64,000 nt of DNA from Gammaproteobacteria bacterium (GTDB taxonomy: Bacteria; Pseudomonadota; Gammaproteobacteria; Burkholderiales; Gallionellaceae): NCBI GenBank assembly GCA_018813765.1, contig JAHJBC010000007.1:1-64000 (forward strand), given 5' to 3'. The notes beneath the pieces are model-generated. The model was not told the origin of the DNA. It saw only the letters and a program-made list of their open reading frames with translations, and did not search any database. A program made the translations under genes and the position numbers. Shown here piece after piece: positions 43,787 to 53,345 of this stretch (its first letter is position 1; every line of letters starts with the position of its first letter).

Positions 43787-44499
43787 TGTGCCAGCGCTGT
43801 GCGTTGCATCTGAGTCAACTGGGTGATGCCATGTTTGGCCAGCTCCAGCAGCGTATCCATCTCTTCGCGCGAGAAGGGATGGCCTTCGGCCGTGCCCTGC
43901 ACTTCGACGAAATGGCCGCTGCCCAGCATCACCACGTTCATGTCGGTGTCGCAGTCGGAGTCTTCGAGGTAATCCAGATCGAGCACGGGCGTGCCTTGGT
44001 AGATGCCGACCGAGATGGCGGCGACAGAATCCTTGAGCGGATTCTCTTTGACCAGACCTTTTTGCACGAGCGCCGATACTGCGTCTTGCAGTGCAACAAA
44101 CGCGCCGGTGATGCTCGCTGTGCGCGTGCCGCCGTCGGCCTGGATCACGTCGCAGTCCAGCGTAACGGTGCGCTCGCCCAGCTTTTTCAAGTCGACCACT
44201 GCGCGCAGGCTGCGGCCGATCAGCCTTTGAATTTCCTGCGTGCGCCCGGATTGCTTGCCCTTGGCCGCCTCGCGCCCCATGCGTTCGCCGGTGGAGCGCG
44301 GCAGCATGCCGTATTCGGCCGTCACCCAGCCCTCGCCGCTGCCCTTCTTGTGCGGCGGCACGCGCTCTTCCACGCTGGCGGTGCAGATGACCTTGGTGTC
44401 GCCGCACTCGATGAGTACGGAACCTTCGGCATGTTTGGTGTAATGGCGGGTGATACGGATAGCACGGAGCTGGTCTGGCTTACGCTGACTGGGACGCAT
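43783..44499 (-). CDS. rph: ribonuclease PH
   Basis: 238 residues. Opening [28 protein letters not shown] with [14 protein letters not shown] is the standard RNase PH start, and [18 protein letters not shown] is its active-site block. It trims tRNA 3' ends using phosphate. It starts with a GAGG site and is coupled to rdgB. Confidence 0.96.
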   Translation of the reverse strand: MRPSQRKPDQLRAIRITRHYTKHAEGSVLIECGDTKVICTASVEERVPPHKKGSGEGWVTAEYGMLPRSTGERMGREAAKGKQSGRTQEIQRLIGRSLRAVVDLKKLGERTVTLDCDVIQADGGTRTASITGAFVALQDAVSALVQKGLVKENPLKDSVAAISVGIYQGTPVLDLDYLEDSDCDTDMNVVMLGSGHFVEVQGTAEGHPFSREEMDTLLELAKHGITQLTQMQRTALAQ

Positions 44500-44549
44500 G
44501 ACGGGAACCTCGGAAAAAGTGGAAAACGGCGCGGATTATAGCGGACTTG

Positions 44550-45362
44550 TCAGAAGTCCTTGGGGACGGGTCTTTCGTCCAGCACGATGCACATCGGCAT
44601 CTCGGCCAAATGCTCTTCTTCCCGCTCCCCCAGCCGGGCCGCCACCGCCGTTGTGTTGTCGGCGCGGATCGAGTCGCGTTTCACTGCCATTTCGATCAAC
44701 TCATCCACCCTGTCCGCCAGCACGGAAGCGCCGGCCAGATCCGCTATCTCATTATCTTCCAGAGGGCTCCAGAATCCGTCGCTGCACAGCAACAGGGTAT
44801 CGCCGGATTGCACGGCGCTTGGCTCGGAGACGTCCACGTAGAACATGTCCTCCACCCCGCCCAGGCAGTTGGTGATCTTGTTGCGGTCCGGATGCGTCCT
44901 CATCTCGTCCGCGCCGATGATGCCCCAGTCGGCCCACTGTTGCACCACCGAATGGTCGTGCGTAACACCGGCCACCTTGCCGTCGCGCAACAGGTAGCAG
45001 CGCGAATCTCCCGCGTGCGCCCACCAGATATGCCCACCCTGCACCAGTGCCACGACGCAGGTGGTGCCGGGATTGCCGCCAAGCTGCTGCTCGCGCGCGT
45101 ACTCGAAGATGGCGTCGTGCCCGGCACGCATGGTCTCGCGCAGGAACACCTCCGGCTCCTTCACCAGACCTTCTTTCAACCGCCCGAACGCGCGCATGAA
45201 GGTCAATACGGCGATCTGTGCCGCGACCTCGCCGTGCAGATGCCCGCCCATGCCGTCCGCCAATACCAACAGCAACACTTCACTGGTGTAGGCATATCCG
45301 ACGCGATCCTGATTGTATTTACGGCCCCCGATCTTGCTGGCCTGATAAACAGCGAACTTCAT
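44550..45362 (-). CDS. PP2C-type serine/threonine phosphatase
   Basis: 270 residues from the ATG at 45362; a longer TTG start has no site. Metal motifs: RKYNQDRVGY, VLADGMGGHLHGEVAAQ, VTHDHSVVQQWADWG, SDGFWSPLEDNEIADL and IRADNTTAVAARL. It dephosphorylates Ser/Thr proteins; no partner kinase is in the window. It is divergent from yicC. Confidence 0.9.
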   Translation of the reverse strand: MKFAVYQASKIGGRKYNQDRVGYAYTSEVLLLVLADGMGGHLHGEVAAQIAVLTFMRAFGRLKEGLVKEPEVFLRETMRAGHDAIFEYAREQQLGGNPGTTCVVALVQGGHIWWAHAGDSRCYLLRDGKVAGVTHDHSVVQQWADWGIIGADEMRTHPDRNKITNCLGGVEDMFYVDVSEPSAVQSGDTLLLCSDGFWSPLEDNEIADLAGASVLADRVDELIEMAVKRDSIRADNTTAVAARLGEREEEHLAEMPMCIVLDERPVPKDF

Positions 45363-45425
45363 TGTCTTCCCATGCTTCTTATTATTTACTTCGGTATCGT
45401 GAACGGAAGCGACACTCAATCGTAA

Positions 45426-45431
45426 TATAAT
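45426..45431 (+). promoter_or_regulatory. -10 element ahead of yicC
   Basis: A perfect TATAAT, 45 bases before the yicC ATG. I find no good -35 at 16-18 bases, so it stands as a weak call. Confidence 0.35.
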
Positions 45432-45475
45432 GCGCCGCGTTCAGTTGATGTTTTTTCCATACCCCGGAGTCTTCC

Positions 45476-46342
45476 ATGATCTACAGCATGACCGGTTTTG
45501 CCGCCGTAGCCACCGAACTGGAGACCGGTTCTCTCACGCTGGAACTGCGTTCGGTCAACAGCCGCTATCTGGACCTGCAACTGCGCATGCCGGACGAGTT
45601 GCGCACACAGGAACCCGCCCTGCGCGAGGCCATCTCCGCTCAGATCATCCGCGGCAAGGTTGAATGCCGCATTAATTTCGCCGCGCGCCAGTCCGCGCAG
45701 ACCCCGGCGCGGCTCAATCCTGCCATGGTTCAGCAGCTGGCGGCATGGAGCGAGCAGATACGTGAAATACTGCCCGCCGCTGCCGAACTCGGCGTTGCGG
45801 ATGTGTTGCGCTGGAGCGGCGTGCTGGAAAGTGCGGCCACATCGGCAGAATCGCTGCATGCCACCCTGCAAGCCCTGCTGCAGCAGGCGTTGAAAGAGTA
45901 TGCGGCGGCACGCCAGCGCGAGGGCGAGAAACTGAAGGATTTCCTGCTGGAACGCGTGACACAGATCGAGTCGTTGTGCGTGGCAGTCGCCCCGCGCATC
46001 CCCGGTGCCATCGCCGCCTACGAAGCCAAGCTGCGAGCGCGCCTGTTCGAGGCGCTGGGCAGCGAGGACGACGAGCGCGTGCGGCAGGAAATCACTCTTT
46101 TCGCCAGCAAGGTCGACGTGGATGAGGAGCTTTCCCGTTTGCAGACCCACCTTGCCGAGATGAGGCGCGTACTGAACAAAGGCGGTGCCGCCGGCAAGCG
46201 TCTGGATTTCCTCATGCAGGAGTTGCACCGCGAGGCCAACACCCTGGGTTCCAAGTCCGTGGATGCGGATGTCTCCCGTACGGCCATGGAGATGAAGATC
46301 CTCATCGAACAGATGCGCGAGCAGATACAGAACATCGAATAG
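45476..46342 (+). CDS. yicC: YicC-family endoribonuclease
   Basis: 288 residues. It begins MIYSMTGFAAVATELETGSL and has the family block LELRSVNSRYLDLQLRMP; the end carries DFLMQELHREANTLGSK and MKILIEQMREQIQNIE. YicC proteins are RNA-binding endonucleases tied to stress. It starts the yicC-gmk-rpoZ-spoT series with a GGAG site, and is 8 bases from gmk. Confidence 0.92.
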   Translation: MIYSMTGFAAVATELETGSLTLELRSVNSRYLDLQLRMPDELRTQEPALREAISAQIIRGKVECRINFAARQSAQTPARLNPAMVQQLAAWSEQIREILPAAAELGVADVLRWSGVLESAATSAESLHATLQALLQQALKEYAAARQREGEKLKDFLLERVTQIESLCVAVAPRIPGAIAAYEAKLRARLFEALGSEDDERVRQEITLFASKVDVDEELSRLQTHLAEMRRVLNKGGAAGKRLDFLMQELHREANTLGSKSVDADVSRTAMEMKILIEQMREQIQNIE

Positions 46343-46350
46343 GAGATTGC

Positions 46351-46968
46351 ATGTCAGGCATACTTTTCATCGTCAGCGCGCCTTCCGGGGCCGGCAAGAC
46401 CAGTCTGGTCAGCGCGTTGCTCAAGAGCAACCGGCAGATCGCGCTTTCCATTTCCTACACCACGCGCGCCCCGCGTCCCGGCGAGACCAACGGCAAGGAA
46501 TACCATTTTGTCGGCCGGGACATGTTCCTTGAAATGGCCAAGAACGGAGATTTTCTGGAAAGCGCCGAGGTTTACGGCAATTTCTATGGCACTTCACAGC
46601 CGTGGATCGAGAAGCAGCTCGCCGATGGCCGCGACATCCTGCTCGAGATCGACTGGCAGGGTGCGGCGCAGGTGCGCAAACTGATGCCGCACGCCCTCTC
46701 CATCTTCATCCTGCCGCCTTCGCTGGCCGCACTGGAGACCCGCCTGAAAGGCAGAGGTCAGGACAGCGAAGAGGTCATCGCGCGCCGCCTGCAGGCCGCG
46801 CAGGAGGACATCTCGCATGTGGCCGAGTTCGACTATGTTATTATCAACGACAAGCTGGACGAGGCTCTGCAACAACTCGCCGCGGTGATCACCGCCGCCG
46901 GGTTGCGCCGCGATAGCCAACTCTCACGTCACGCAAACCTCATCAATCAATTGCAAAAACAGGAGTAA
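46351..46968 (+). CDS. gmk: guanylate kinase
   Basis: 205 residues. P-loop [60 protein letters not shown], and [10 protein letters not shown]. It phosphorylates GMP to GDP. An AGGAG site precedes the ATG. Confidence 0.96.
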   Translation: MSGILFIVSAPSGAGKTSLVSALLKSNRQIALSISYTTRAPRPGETNGKEYHFVGRDMFLEMAKNGDFLESAEVYGNFYGTSQPWIEKQLADGRDILLEIDWQGAAQVRKLMPHALSIFILPPSLAALETRLKGRGQDSEEVIARRLQAAQEDISHVAEFDYVIINDKLDEALQQLAAVITAAGLRRDSQLSRHANLINQLQKQE

Positions 46969-46972
46969 CACC

Positions 46973-47179
46973 ATGGCACGTATCACCGTCGAAGATTGCA
47001 TGAAGCATATCCCCAACCGTTTCGAGCTGACTCTGGCCGCCGCTTACCGCGCGCGCCAACTGGCCAATGGCGCCGGTTATCTGGTTGAGAACACCAAGGA
47101 CAAGGCCACCGTCGTCGCGCTGCGCGAGATCAGCGAGGGCAAGGTCGGCATCGAGATCCTGAACCGCGGCATGGCCTGA
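46973..47179 (+). CDS. rpoZ: RNA polymerase omega subunit
   Basis: 68 residues. [21 protein letters not shown] is the usual omega start, followed by [13 protein letters not shown] and [10 protein letters not shown]. It helps assemble and stabilise RNA polymerase and completes its ppGpp site. It lies 4 bases after gmk and before spoT. Confidence 0.96.
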   Translation: MARITVEDCMKHIPNRFELTLAAAYRARQLANGAGYLVENTKDKATVVALREISEGKVGIEILNRGMA

Positions 47180-47185
47180 ACCAGT

Positions 47186-47216
47186 GCCGCCTGAGCAGTC
47201 GCAGGCGGCTTATTCC
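47186..47216 (+). terminator. weak hairpin between rpoZ and spoT
   Basis: Stem GCCGCCTG / CAGGCGGC with an 8-base loop, followed by TTATTCC. It may act as a partial terminator, lowering spoT expression relative to rpoZ. Confidence 0.5.
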
Positions 47217-47227
47217 TCTCATGTCCC

Positions 47228-49351
47228 ATGCCGCAAACCGATGCCGAAACGCTCGTTCAAGAGGTCTCTGCCTATCTGAAGCCTAAGGATGTGGCGCAGA
47301 TCGAAGCTGCGCTCGCCTTCAGTATCCACGCCCATCAGGGCCAGTTGCGCGAATCCGGCGCACCCTACATCACCCATCCGATCTCCGTAGCACGCATCCT
47401 CACCCCGCTGCATATGGATGCGCAGGCCATCACTGCCGCATTGCTGCACGATGTGGCCGAGGACACCGGCATCAGCATCGATGAGCTTGCCGAGAAGTTC
47501 GGCAAACCCGTGGCCGAGCTGGTCGACGGTCTTTCCAAACTGGACAAGCTCAAGTTCGAGACCAAGGAGGATGCGCAGGCGGAGAACTTCCGCAAGATGC
47601 TGATGGCGATGGCGCGCGACGTGCGCGTCATCCTGATCAAGCTGGCCGACCGTCTGCACAACATGCGCACGCTGGGATCCGTCTCCAAGCAAAAGAGCGA
47701 GCGCATCGCGCACGAGACCATGGACATCTACGCCCCCATCGCCAACAGGCTCGGGCTCAACAGCGTGTATCAGGAGCTGGAAGACCTGAGTTTCAAATAT
47801 CTGCATCCAAACCGCTATGCCGTGTTGTCAAAGGCACTCAAGGTTGCACGCGGCAATCGGCGCGAGGTGGTGAGCAAGATACTCGAGGCCATTCACCAGA
47901 AGCTGGACGAGAACCATATCAAGGCCGAGGTGAGGGGACGCGAGAAGCATCTATTCGGCATTTACCAGAAGATGCAGTCGAAGTCGCTGGCTTTTTCCCA
48001 GGTTCTCGACATCTATGGTTTTCGCGTGCTGGTCGATGACGTCCCTTCCTGCTATCTCGCGCTGGGCGTGTTGCATAGCCTGTACAAGCCCTTCCCGGGC
48101 AGGTTCAAGGATTACATCGCGATCCCCAAAGCGAACGGTTACCAATCGCTGCACACCGCACTGTTCGGTCCGTTCGGTACGCCGATCGAGGTGCAGATCC
48201 GCACCCATCAGATGAACGAGTTGGCCGAGAGCGGCGTGGCTTCGCACTGGTTATACAAATCCTCCGAGACGCAGATCAACGACCTGCACCAGAAGACGCA
48301 CCAGTGGCTGCAAAGCCTGCTGGAGAGCCTGGCGCAGAGCGGCGATTCGGTCGAATTTCTCGAGCATCTCAAGGTCGACCTGTTTCCGGACGAGGTCTAT
48401 GTGTTCTCGCCCAAGGGCAAGATCTACGCGTTACCGCGCGGCGCGACCACGGTGGATTTTGCCTACAGCGTGCACACCGACATCGGCAACCGCTGCGTCG
48501 CCGCCAAGGTCAATGCCGAGCTGGTGCCGCTACGCACCGAGTTGCGCAACGGCGACCGTGTCGAGATCATCACCGCGCCGCTCGCGCATCCGAATCCCGC
48601 CTGGTTGAGTTACGTCGTCACCAGCAAGGCGCGCAGCGAGATTCGCCATGCGCTCAAGACCATGCATCTGGAGGAGTCGGCCAGGTTGGGCGAACGCCTG
48701 CTCGGTCAGGCGCTCAACTCGCTCGGGATCAAATTGCAGGACATCGAGGACATGTGCTGGGAACGCGTGCTGAAGGAGACCGGCGCGAAATCGCGCCAGG
48801 ATATCTTTGCCGACATCGGGCTCGGCCGCCGCCTGAACATGGTCATCGCGCGTCAGCTCGCCCGACTCAGCGATAGCGAGGGCGCGCGCGGCGATTCCAG
48901 CGGCATCATCACCCTGCTGGGCACCGAGGGCATGGCGGTCCAGTATGCCAAGTGCTGCCGGCCCATCCCGGGCGATCCCATCATCGGTGTCATCAAGAGC
49001 GGTCAGGGCCTCATCGTGCACACGCACGACTGCCCGTCGTTGCGCAAGGGACGCGGCAGCAGCGAGGAATGGCTGGACGTGGTCTGGGACCGGACCATCA
49101 ACAAGCTTTTCGAAGTCAGCATCAAACTCATCGTCGCCAACCAGCGCGGCGTGCTGGCCAAGGTGGCCGCCGCCATCGCCGATGCGGACTCCAACATCGA
49201 GAATGTGCATTTCACCAGTGAGGGCGAATACACCGCGCTTTACTTTACCCTGCAGGTGAACAACAGACTGCATCTTGCCAATGTGATGCGCGGTTTGCGC
49301 AAGATACCCGAGGTGATACGCATCACCCGGGTCAAGAGCATTCCCGGCTAG
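47228..49351 (+). CDS. spoT: bifunctional (p)ppGpp synthetase/hydrolase SpoT
   Basis: 707 residues. HD hydrolase domain with LLHDVAEDTG (H74, D75), synthetase domain with FKDYIAIPKANGYQSLHT, TGS domain (about 385-450, FPDEVYVFSPKGKIYALP), a zinc-finger-like helical part with KCCRPIPGDPIIG, and ACT at the C-terminus (SIKLIVANQRGVLAKVAAAI). Both catalytic sites look intact, so it makes and breaks the alarmone. It follows rpoZ. Confidence 0.95.
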   Translation: MPQTDAETLVQEVSAYLKPKDVAQIEAALAFSIHAHQGQLRESGAPYITHPISVARILTPLHMDAQAITAALLHDVAEDTGISIDELAEKFGKPVAELVDGLSKLDKLKFETKEDAQAENFRKMLMAMARDVRVILIKLADRLHNMRTLGSVSKQKSERIAHETMDIYAPIANRLGLNSVYQELEDLSFKYLHPNRYAVLSKALKVARGNRREVVSKILEAIHQKLDENHIKAEVRGREKHLFGIYQKMQSKSLAFSQVLDIYGFRVLVDDVPSCYLALGVLHSLYKPFPGRFKDYIAIPKANGYQSLHTALFGPFGTPIEVQIRTHQMNELAESGVASHWLYKSSETQINDLHQKTHQWLQSLLESLAQSGDSVEFLEHLKVDLFPDEVYVFSPKGKIYALPRGATTVDFAYSVHTDIGNRCVAAKVNAELVPLRTELRNGDRVEIITAPLAHPNPAWLSYVVTSKARSEIRHALKTMHLEESARLGERLLGQALNSLGIKLQDIEDMCWERVLKETGAKSRQDIFADIGLGRRLNMVIARQLARLSDSEGARGDSSGIITLLGTEGMAVQYAKCCRPIPGDPIIGVIKSGQGLIVHTHDCPSLRKGRGSSEEWLDVVWDRTINKLFEVSIKLIVANQRGVLAKVAAAIADADSNIENVHFTSEGEYTALYFTLQVNNRLHLANVMRGLRKIPEVIRITRVKSIPG

Positions 49352-49370
49352 CGGACTGGAGGAATTTCAG

Positions 49371-49790
49371 ATGAAGGCCAGCCTGCAGCCCGGTATCAAA
49401 TACGAGCACAAATTCCTGTTGCCACCCACGAAGACCGTGCCCGCGCTCTACCCCGAATCCGAGGAATTTCTTGCCATGCCGGAGGTTTTTGCCACCGGGT
49501 TCATGGTCGGTTTTCTGGAGTGGGCCTGCATCAAATGCATCAATCCGCATATCGACTGGCCGACCGAAATGACTCTGGGTACGCATATCGACGTGAGTCA
49601 CCTGGCCGCCACGCCACCCGGCATGGAAGTCACTGCGAACGTCGAACTGATCGAGGTGGATGGCAAGCGACTGGTCTTTCAGGTGGAGGCCCACGACGGC
49701 GTCGACCTGATCTCCAAAGGGCGGCACGAGCGCTACATCGTCAACAGGGAAAGATTCGATGCCAAGATCGGCGAGAAGCTGAAGCGCTGA
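49371..49790 (+). CDS. FlK-like hotdog thioesterase
   Basis: 139 residues. It resembles fluoroacetyl-CoA thioesterase-type hotdog proteins: VFATGFMVGFLEWAC with Glu, then MTLGTHIDVSHLAATPPG with His. Likely hydrolyses a short acyl-CoA. It starts 19 bases after spoT. It converges with pabB 16 bases away. Confidence 0.85.
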   Translation: MKASLQPGIKYEHKFLLPPTKTVPALYPESEEFLAMPEVFATGFMVGFLEWACIKCINPHIDWPTEMTLGTHIDVSHLAATPPGMEVTANVELIEVDGKRLVFQVEAHDGVDLISKGRHERYIVNRERFDAKIGEKLKR

Positions 49791-49806
49791 TCAACCATAT
49801 ATATAG

Positions 49807-51186
49807 TCAACCAACGTTGCAGCATCCGCCGCCGAAGCGGCCAAGCAGTTCCAGCATGGCTTTCGCCTTGTCCCTTGTTTCCTGGTATTCGGCCTCGCAG
49901 GTCGAATCGGCGACGATTCCGCCGCCCGCCCAGCAACGCATCACCCCGTTCGAATAGACCAACGTCCTGATGGCGATATTAGTGTCCATTGCGCCGTCGT
50001 AACCGATATAGCCGATGGCACCGCAGTAGATGCCTCGACGCTGCGGTTCGAGCTGTTCGATTATCTCCATTGCCCGCAGCTTCGGCGCGCCGGTGATGGA
50101 TCCGCCAGGAAAACACTCGCGTAGCAGGTCGAGGGCGGTCTTGCCGTTTTGCAGGCGGCCTTCGATCGTGCTGACCAGATGGTGCACATTCGCATAGCTT
50201 TCCACTTCGAACAGCCGGGTCGTCTGTACCGAGCCGGGTTCGCAACACTTGCCCAGATCGTTGCGCAGCAGGTCGACGATCATCAGGTTCTCAGCCCTGT
50301 CCTTGGGATGATTGCGCAGGTCTTCCTTCAACCGCGCATCCTCGGCGGCATCGGCACTGCGCGGGCGCGTACCCTTGATCGGTTTGGTCTGCACTAGGCC
50401 ATGTTGTACCCGCAGGAACCTTTCCGGCGAGGCGCACAGAATCTGCGCTTGCGGCCAATCGAGGAACGCCGACCAGGGTGCAGGACTGGTCCTGCGAAGT
50501 TCAAGGTAGGCCGGATAGGCATCGCCCGTCGCCGGAGCGGAAAAGCGTTGCGCGAGATTGACCTGATAGCAGTCGCCTTCGTGCAGATAATCCTTCACGG
50601 CCGTGAATGCAGCGCGGTAACTGGCTGGGGTGAAATTGGAGGCGACCTCACCCCGTACTTTCAGCCGTTCACCCTGCGGCACGTCAGGCTTGGCGCTATT
50701 CAGCTTTCCCAGCACCTGTTCCAGCGTCCGTTCAGTCCCCGCATCGCGCAATCTGGATAACAACCGCGCGTTCAGTTCCTGATGATCGACGATGATCGCC
50801 CAGTCATAGATGCCGACCGCCATCTCCGGCAGCGCTTCGTCATCCCGCGCGATATCCGGAATGTGGTGGTAGCGCCGAGCCAGATCGTAGCTCCAGTATC
50901 CCAGTACCCCACCGGCGAACGGGATGCCCGGCATGGGCGCTATCGGCTCGCCCATGAGCTCGCGCAGGGCTTCGTTCGGGTCGCCGTCATGCCGATACAC
51001 TCCGTCGGCATTGCTTATCTCGGTGATCCCGCCCCGCGTGACGACAGTTGCCGCAGGAGCCGCAGACAGTATGTCGTAGCGTCCGCAGCCGGAGCTGTCC
51101 AGCCATGCAGGCCACGCCATATCGCGGATCGCGGCGAAGTAGGCACAGGCATCGGCATGGTAGGGAAGAGGCGCGCTATACAGCAT
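49807..51186 (-). CDS. pabB: aminodeoxychorismate synthase component I PabB
   Basis: 459 residues from the ATG at 51186; the longer TTG frame would start inside the divergent gene. Chorismate-binding motifs: PIKGTRPRS, ENLMIVDLLRNDLGK and FPGGSITGAPKLRAMEIIEQLEP. It converts chorismate, with a glutaminase, to aminodeoxychorismate for folate. No fused lyase domain is present. It has almost no intergenic space with the BPH gene (38 bases). Confidence 0.93.
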   Translation of the reverse strand: MLYSAPLPYHADACAYFAAIRDMAWPAWLDSSGCGRYDILSAAPAATVVTRGGITEISNADGVYRHDGDPNEALRELMGEPIAPMPGIPFAGGVLGYWSYDLARRYHHIPDIARDDEALPEMAVGIYDWAIIVDHQELNARLLSRLRDAGTERTLEQVLGKLNSAKPDVPQGERLKVRGEVASNFTPASYRAAFTAVKDYLHEGDCYQVNLAQRFSAPATGDAYPAYLELRRTSPAPWSAFLDWPQAQILCASPERFLRVQHGLVQTKPIKGTRPRSADAAEDARLKEDLRNHPKDRAENLMIVDLLRNDLGKCCEPGSVQTTRLFEVESYANVHHLVSTIEGRLQNGKTALDLLRECFPGGSITGAPKLRAMEIIEQLEPQRRGIYCGAIGYIGYDGAMDTNIAIRTLVYSNGVMRCWAGGGIVADSTCEAEYQETRDKAKAMLELLGRFGGGCCNVG

Positions 51187-51224
51187 CAATGATAAAATCG
51201 CAGTTCGCAAATCGGGAGTCTGGC

Positions 51225-51791
51225 ATGACCACAATCGTCGCTGTCAAAAAGAACGGCTATGCCGCCATCGCGGCGGACACTCTCACCACTTTCGGCAATA
51301 CCCGCCTGCATGCTGGCCAGGATGCATCGCACGACAAGATTCTGCATGTCGGCGACAGTTTTATCGGCGTCTGCGGCAGCGCCGCACACCATCTGGTGTT
51401 GACCAGCCTGCTGGCCAAGATGCCTGAAGTGCAGCTTAACAGCAAGGCGGCGATCTTTGAAACATTCCGCAAGCTTCACCCCGTCCTGAAGGAAGAGTGT
51501 TTTTTGAACCCGAAGGAGGACGAGGAAGACCCGTACGAGTCCAGCCAGATCACGGCGTTGATCGCCAACAGCAGCGGCATCTATGGCATCTATTCGATGC
51601 GGGAGGTTTTCGAGTTCACACAGTATTGGGCGATCGGTTCCGGCCATGAGTTTGCATTGGGCGCAATGCATCAAGCCTATGCACACAATGACGACCCTGC
51701 CGTGATCGCACGTGCGGGCGTTGAAACCGGGATCGCATTCGACAAGAACAGCGATGCGCCAGTCACGCTATATACGGTGAAACTCGCCTAG
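51225..51791 (+). CDS. BPH-type proteasome-like peptidase
   Basis: 188 residues from the ATG after GGGAG. After Met removal the protein starts TTIVAVKKNGYAAIAADTLT, matching the HslV/proteasome Ntn-hydrolase pattern: Thr1 as nucleophile and Asp17. The HslV Lys33 position is shifted by a four-residue insert to K37 (HDKILHV). GDSFIGVCGSAAHHLVL is the next strand, and the GSGHEFALGAM segment carries the SGxxxALGAM motif common to proteasome beta subunits. It fits the betaproteobacteria proteasome homologue group, not HslV: no hslU neighbour and weaker similarity. It should form a self-compartmentalised ring. Confidence 0.8.
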   Translation: MTTIVAVKKNGYAAIAADTLTTFGNTRLHAGQDASHDKILHVGDSFIGVCGSAAHHLVLTSLLAKMPEVQLNSKAAIFETFRKLHPVLKEECFLNPKEDEEDPYESSQITALIANSSGIYGIYSMREVFEFTQYWAIGSGHEFALGAMHQAYAHNDDPAVIARAGVETGIAFDKNSDAPVTLYTVKLA

Positions 51792-52174
51792 ATACCGCTA
51801 TTCAACGGCTTGCATGATGAATCTCGAACCAGCCGCGAATTGACTTTTTCAGCGGAACAGAATCCCTCCGGGGACCCGGATGTTTGACTGCCACCTGATT
51901 CGCCCAAGGGCACCAACCCCCTCCATCTCGATCAGTGGCAAAAATTCCCGAACTTGCCGTTGTCGGAAAGCGGCGCGAGCCTTTGCACAGCGCAGACCGC
52001 CACGATACGCCAAGCATCAATACCTTACGTTTCCCAGCGAGGACAAAGCCCCGCGCACTTTTTTAAAGTGCGAATCACATCGCTTCCGAGCCTGTCCGGC
52101 CCGCCATCCGACAACCGTGAATCAGCCCCTATCAAACCAACCGATCGGGGCTGCCTTCACAGCCTCCCACCACA
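51792..52174. other. gene-free gap after the BPH gene
   Basis: 383 bases without a gene I can support. It holds a perfect hairpin, CGCACTTT / AAAGTGCG with loop TTT (52054-52072), and a 7-bp stem CAGCCCC / GGGGCTG nearer the histone-like gene. Neither is followed by a T-tract, so they are weak terminator candidates for the converging BPH and histone-like transcripts. Confidence 0.5.
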
Positions 52175-52543
52175 TTAGTTCGGCTTGCTGATGCCGGGTG
52201 TGGGAAAAGGCCAAGTTGCAGCCGGGCGAACAGGTGCCGGTGCAGATGGCGCCAGCGTTGACACTGCCGGAGCTGCTGCGGGCTTTGCTGCGGGCTTCTT
52301 CGCTACGGCTTTCTTGGCAGCGGGCTTCTTTGCTGCCGGCTTCTTTGCCACGGCCTTTTTGGCAGCGGGTTTCTTCGCTACTGCCTTTTTGGCTGCCGGC
52401 TTCTTGGCTGCCACTTTTTTCGCAGCAGGCTTCTTGGCTGCTACTTTTTTAGCTGCCGGCTTCTTGGCTGCTACTTTTTTGGCTGCGGGCTTCTTTGCAG
52501 CCGCCTTTTTTGCTGCGGGTTTAGCTTTCTTAGCTGCTACCAT
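52175..52543 (-). CDS. Lys/Ala-rich histone H1-like DNA-binding protein
   Basis: 122 residues from the ATG with a perfect AAGGAGG site. Nearly the whole protein is tandem [15 protein letters not shown] repeats, followed by an Ala/Pro tail ([19 protein letters not shown]). Such proteins bind DNA non-specifically like eukaryotic H1 tails (AlgP-like in Pseudomonas). The repeats can expand or contract, so length may vary among strains. It is transcribed leftwards, away from nrdB. Confidence 0.82.
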   Translation of the reverse strand: MVAAKKAKPAAKKAAAKKPAAKKVAAKKPAAKKVAAKKPAAKKVAAKKPAAKKAVAKKPAAKKAVAKKPAAKKPAAKKAVAKKPAAKPAAAPAVSTLAPSAPAPVRPAATWPFPTPGISKPN

Positions 52544-52573
52544 TTCAACCTCCTTAAGTGGGAAAGTTAACAA

Positions 52574-53282
52574 AAAACAACATTACCTCTACTACACCTC
52601 CAACACACCGCAAGCGGCGCGAATGAAGTCCTTGCAACAAAGGAGCCGTAGCGACCTTTGAAAAATCCCAGCATCAGAACAGCGCTTCGTCCGCGATGAA
52701 AGCGGGCGATCGCGACTCGGCGCCCGCATTCCGCACGCCACACCACGGCAGAGAAACACAGTTCCGCCCCGAAATATTCTCGAATTGAATTGAACCTGCA
52801 TCTGGAACCACCAAGCGGCTATAGTTCATAGTCAGTTGCTGGAATTGATTGGCGACGAAGCAGGTCGTTCAAGCCGTGCTGACGACACTGCAAACGAATG
52901 GGAAATTTTGAGGGAGGGGAACCCCTGAGAAGAAATCTCGCTTTTGAATTGCGCCAACGGCGCTGTGTAAGTTGAATCTCGAGCTTCAAGTTCGCGCAAG
53001 CGAAGTCCCCTTTTGCCTTTTTATGCCTCTTTTGAACACTACAGCTAGTGTTTGGCGTAGAAATTCTTTACTACATCTTGCGGTTGCAACTTTATCTTAA
53101 ATATGTTTGCTGTCAATATATAAATTGAGTTTTTTGCTTTTTTTTGTTATGCGGGCGTGAAATTTTTTCGAACGCGTACTCGCGCGCGCTTACAGAACAT
53201 TTTTTCTGAGAGCACTTGAACAATTCCCCTTCCCTGAAATTATTCAGCGACACCGAACTCGCTCCTTCTTTGCGAGGCACGG
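52574..53282. other. gene-free region between histone-like gene and nrdB
   Basis: About 710 bases with no gene I can support. It should contain the histone-like gene promoter. The part around 53040-53175 is A/T-rich and contains T-runs. A short sequence CTTCAAGTTCGCGCAAGCGAAG (as separate halves CTTC...GAAG) can pair weakly near 52984. A small RNA is possible but unsupported. Confidence 0.4.
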
Positions 53283-53283
53283 A

Positions 53284-53310
53284 AATAAAAACGCTCCCGC
53301 GAGGGGAGCG
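53284..53310 (-). terminator. Rho-independent terminator after nrdB
   Basis: On the minus strand a stem CGCTCCC / GGGAGCG with a short loop (53310-53292), followed by TTTTTATT. It lies 36 bases past the nrdB stop. Confidence 0.88.
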
Positions 53311-53345
53311 CTCCATCGGGCTTTCCGCCCGCCAGGTCGGATGGA

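Noticed and set aside
52260-52530. Regular short repeats that look like a CRISPR or minisatellite
   Set aside because: The units are codons of the Lys/Ala-rich histone-like protein, without unique spacers of constant length.
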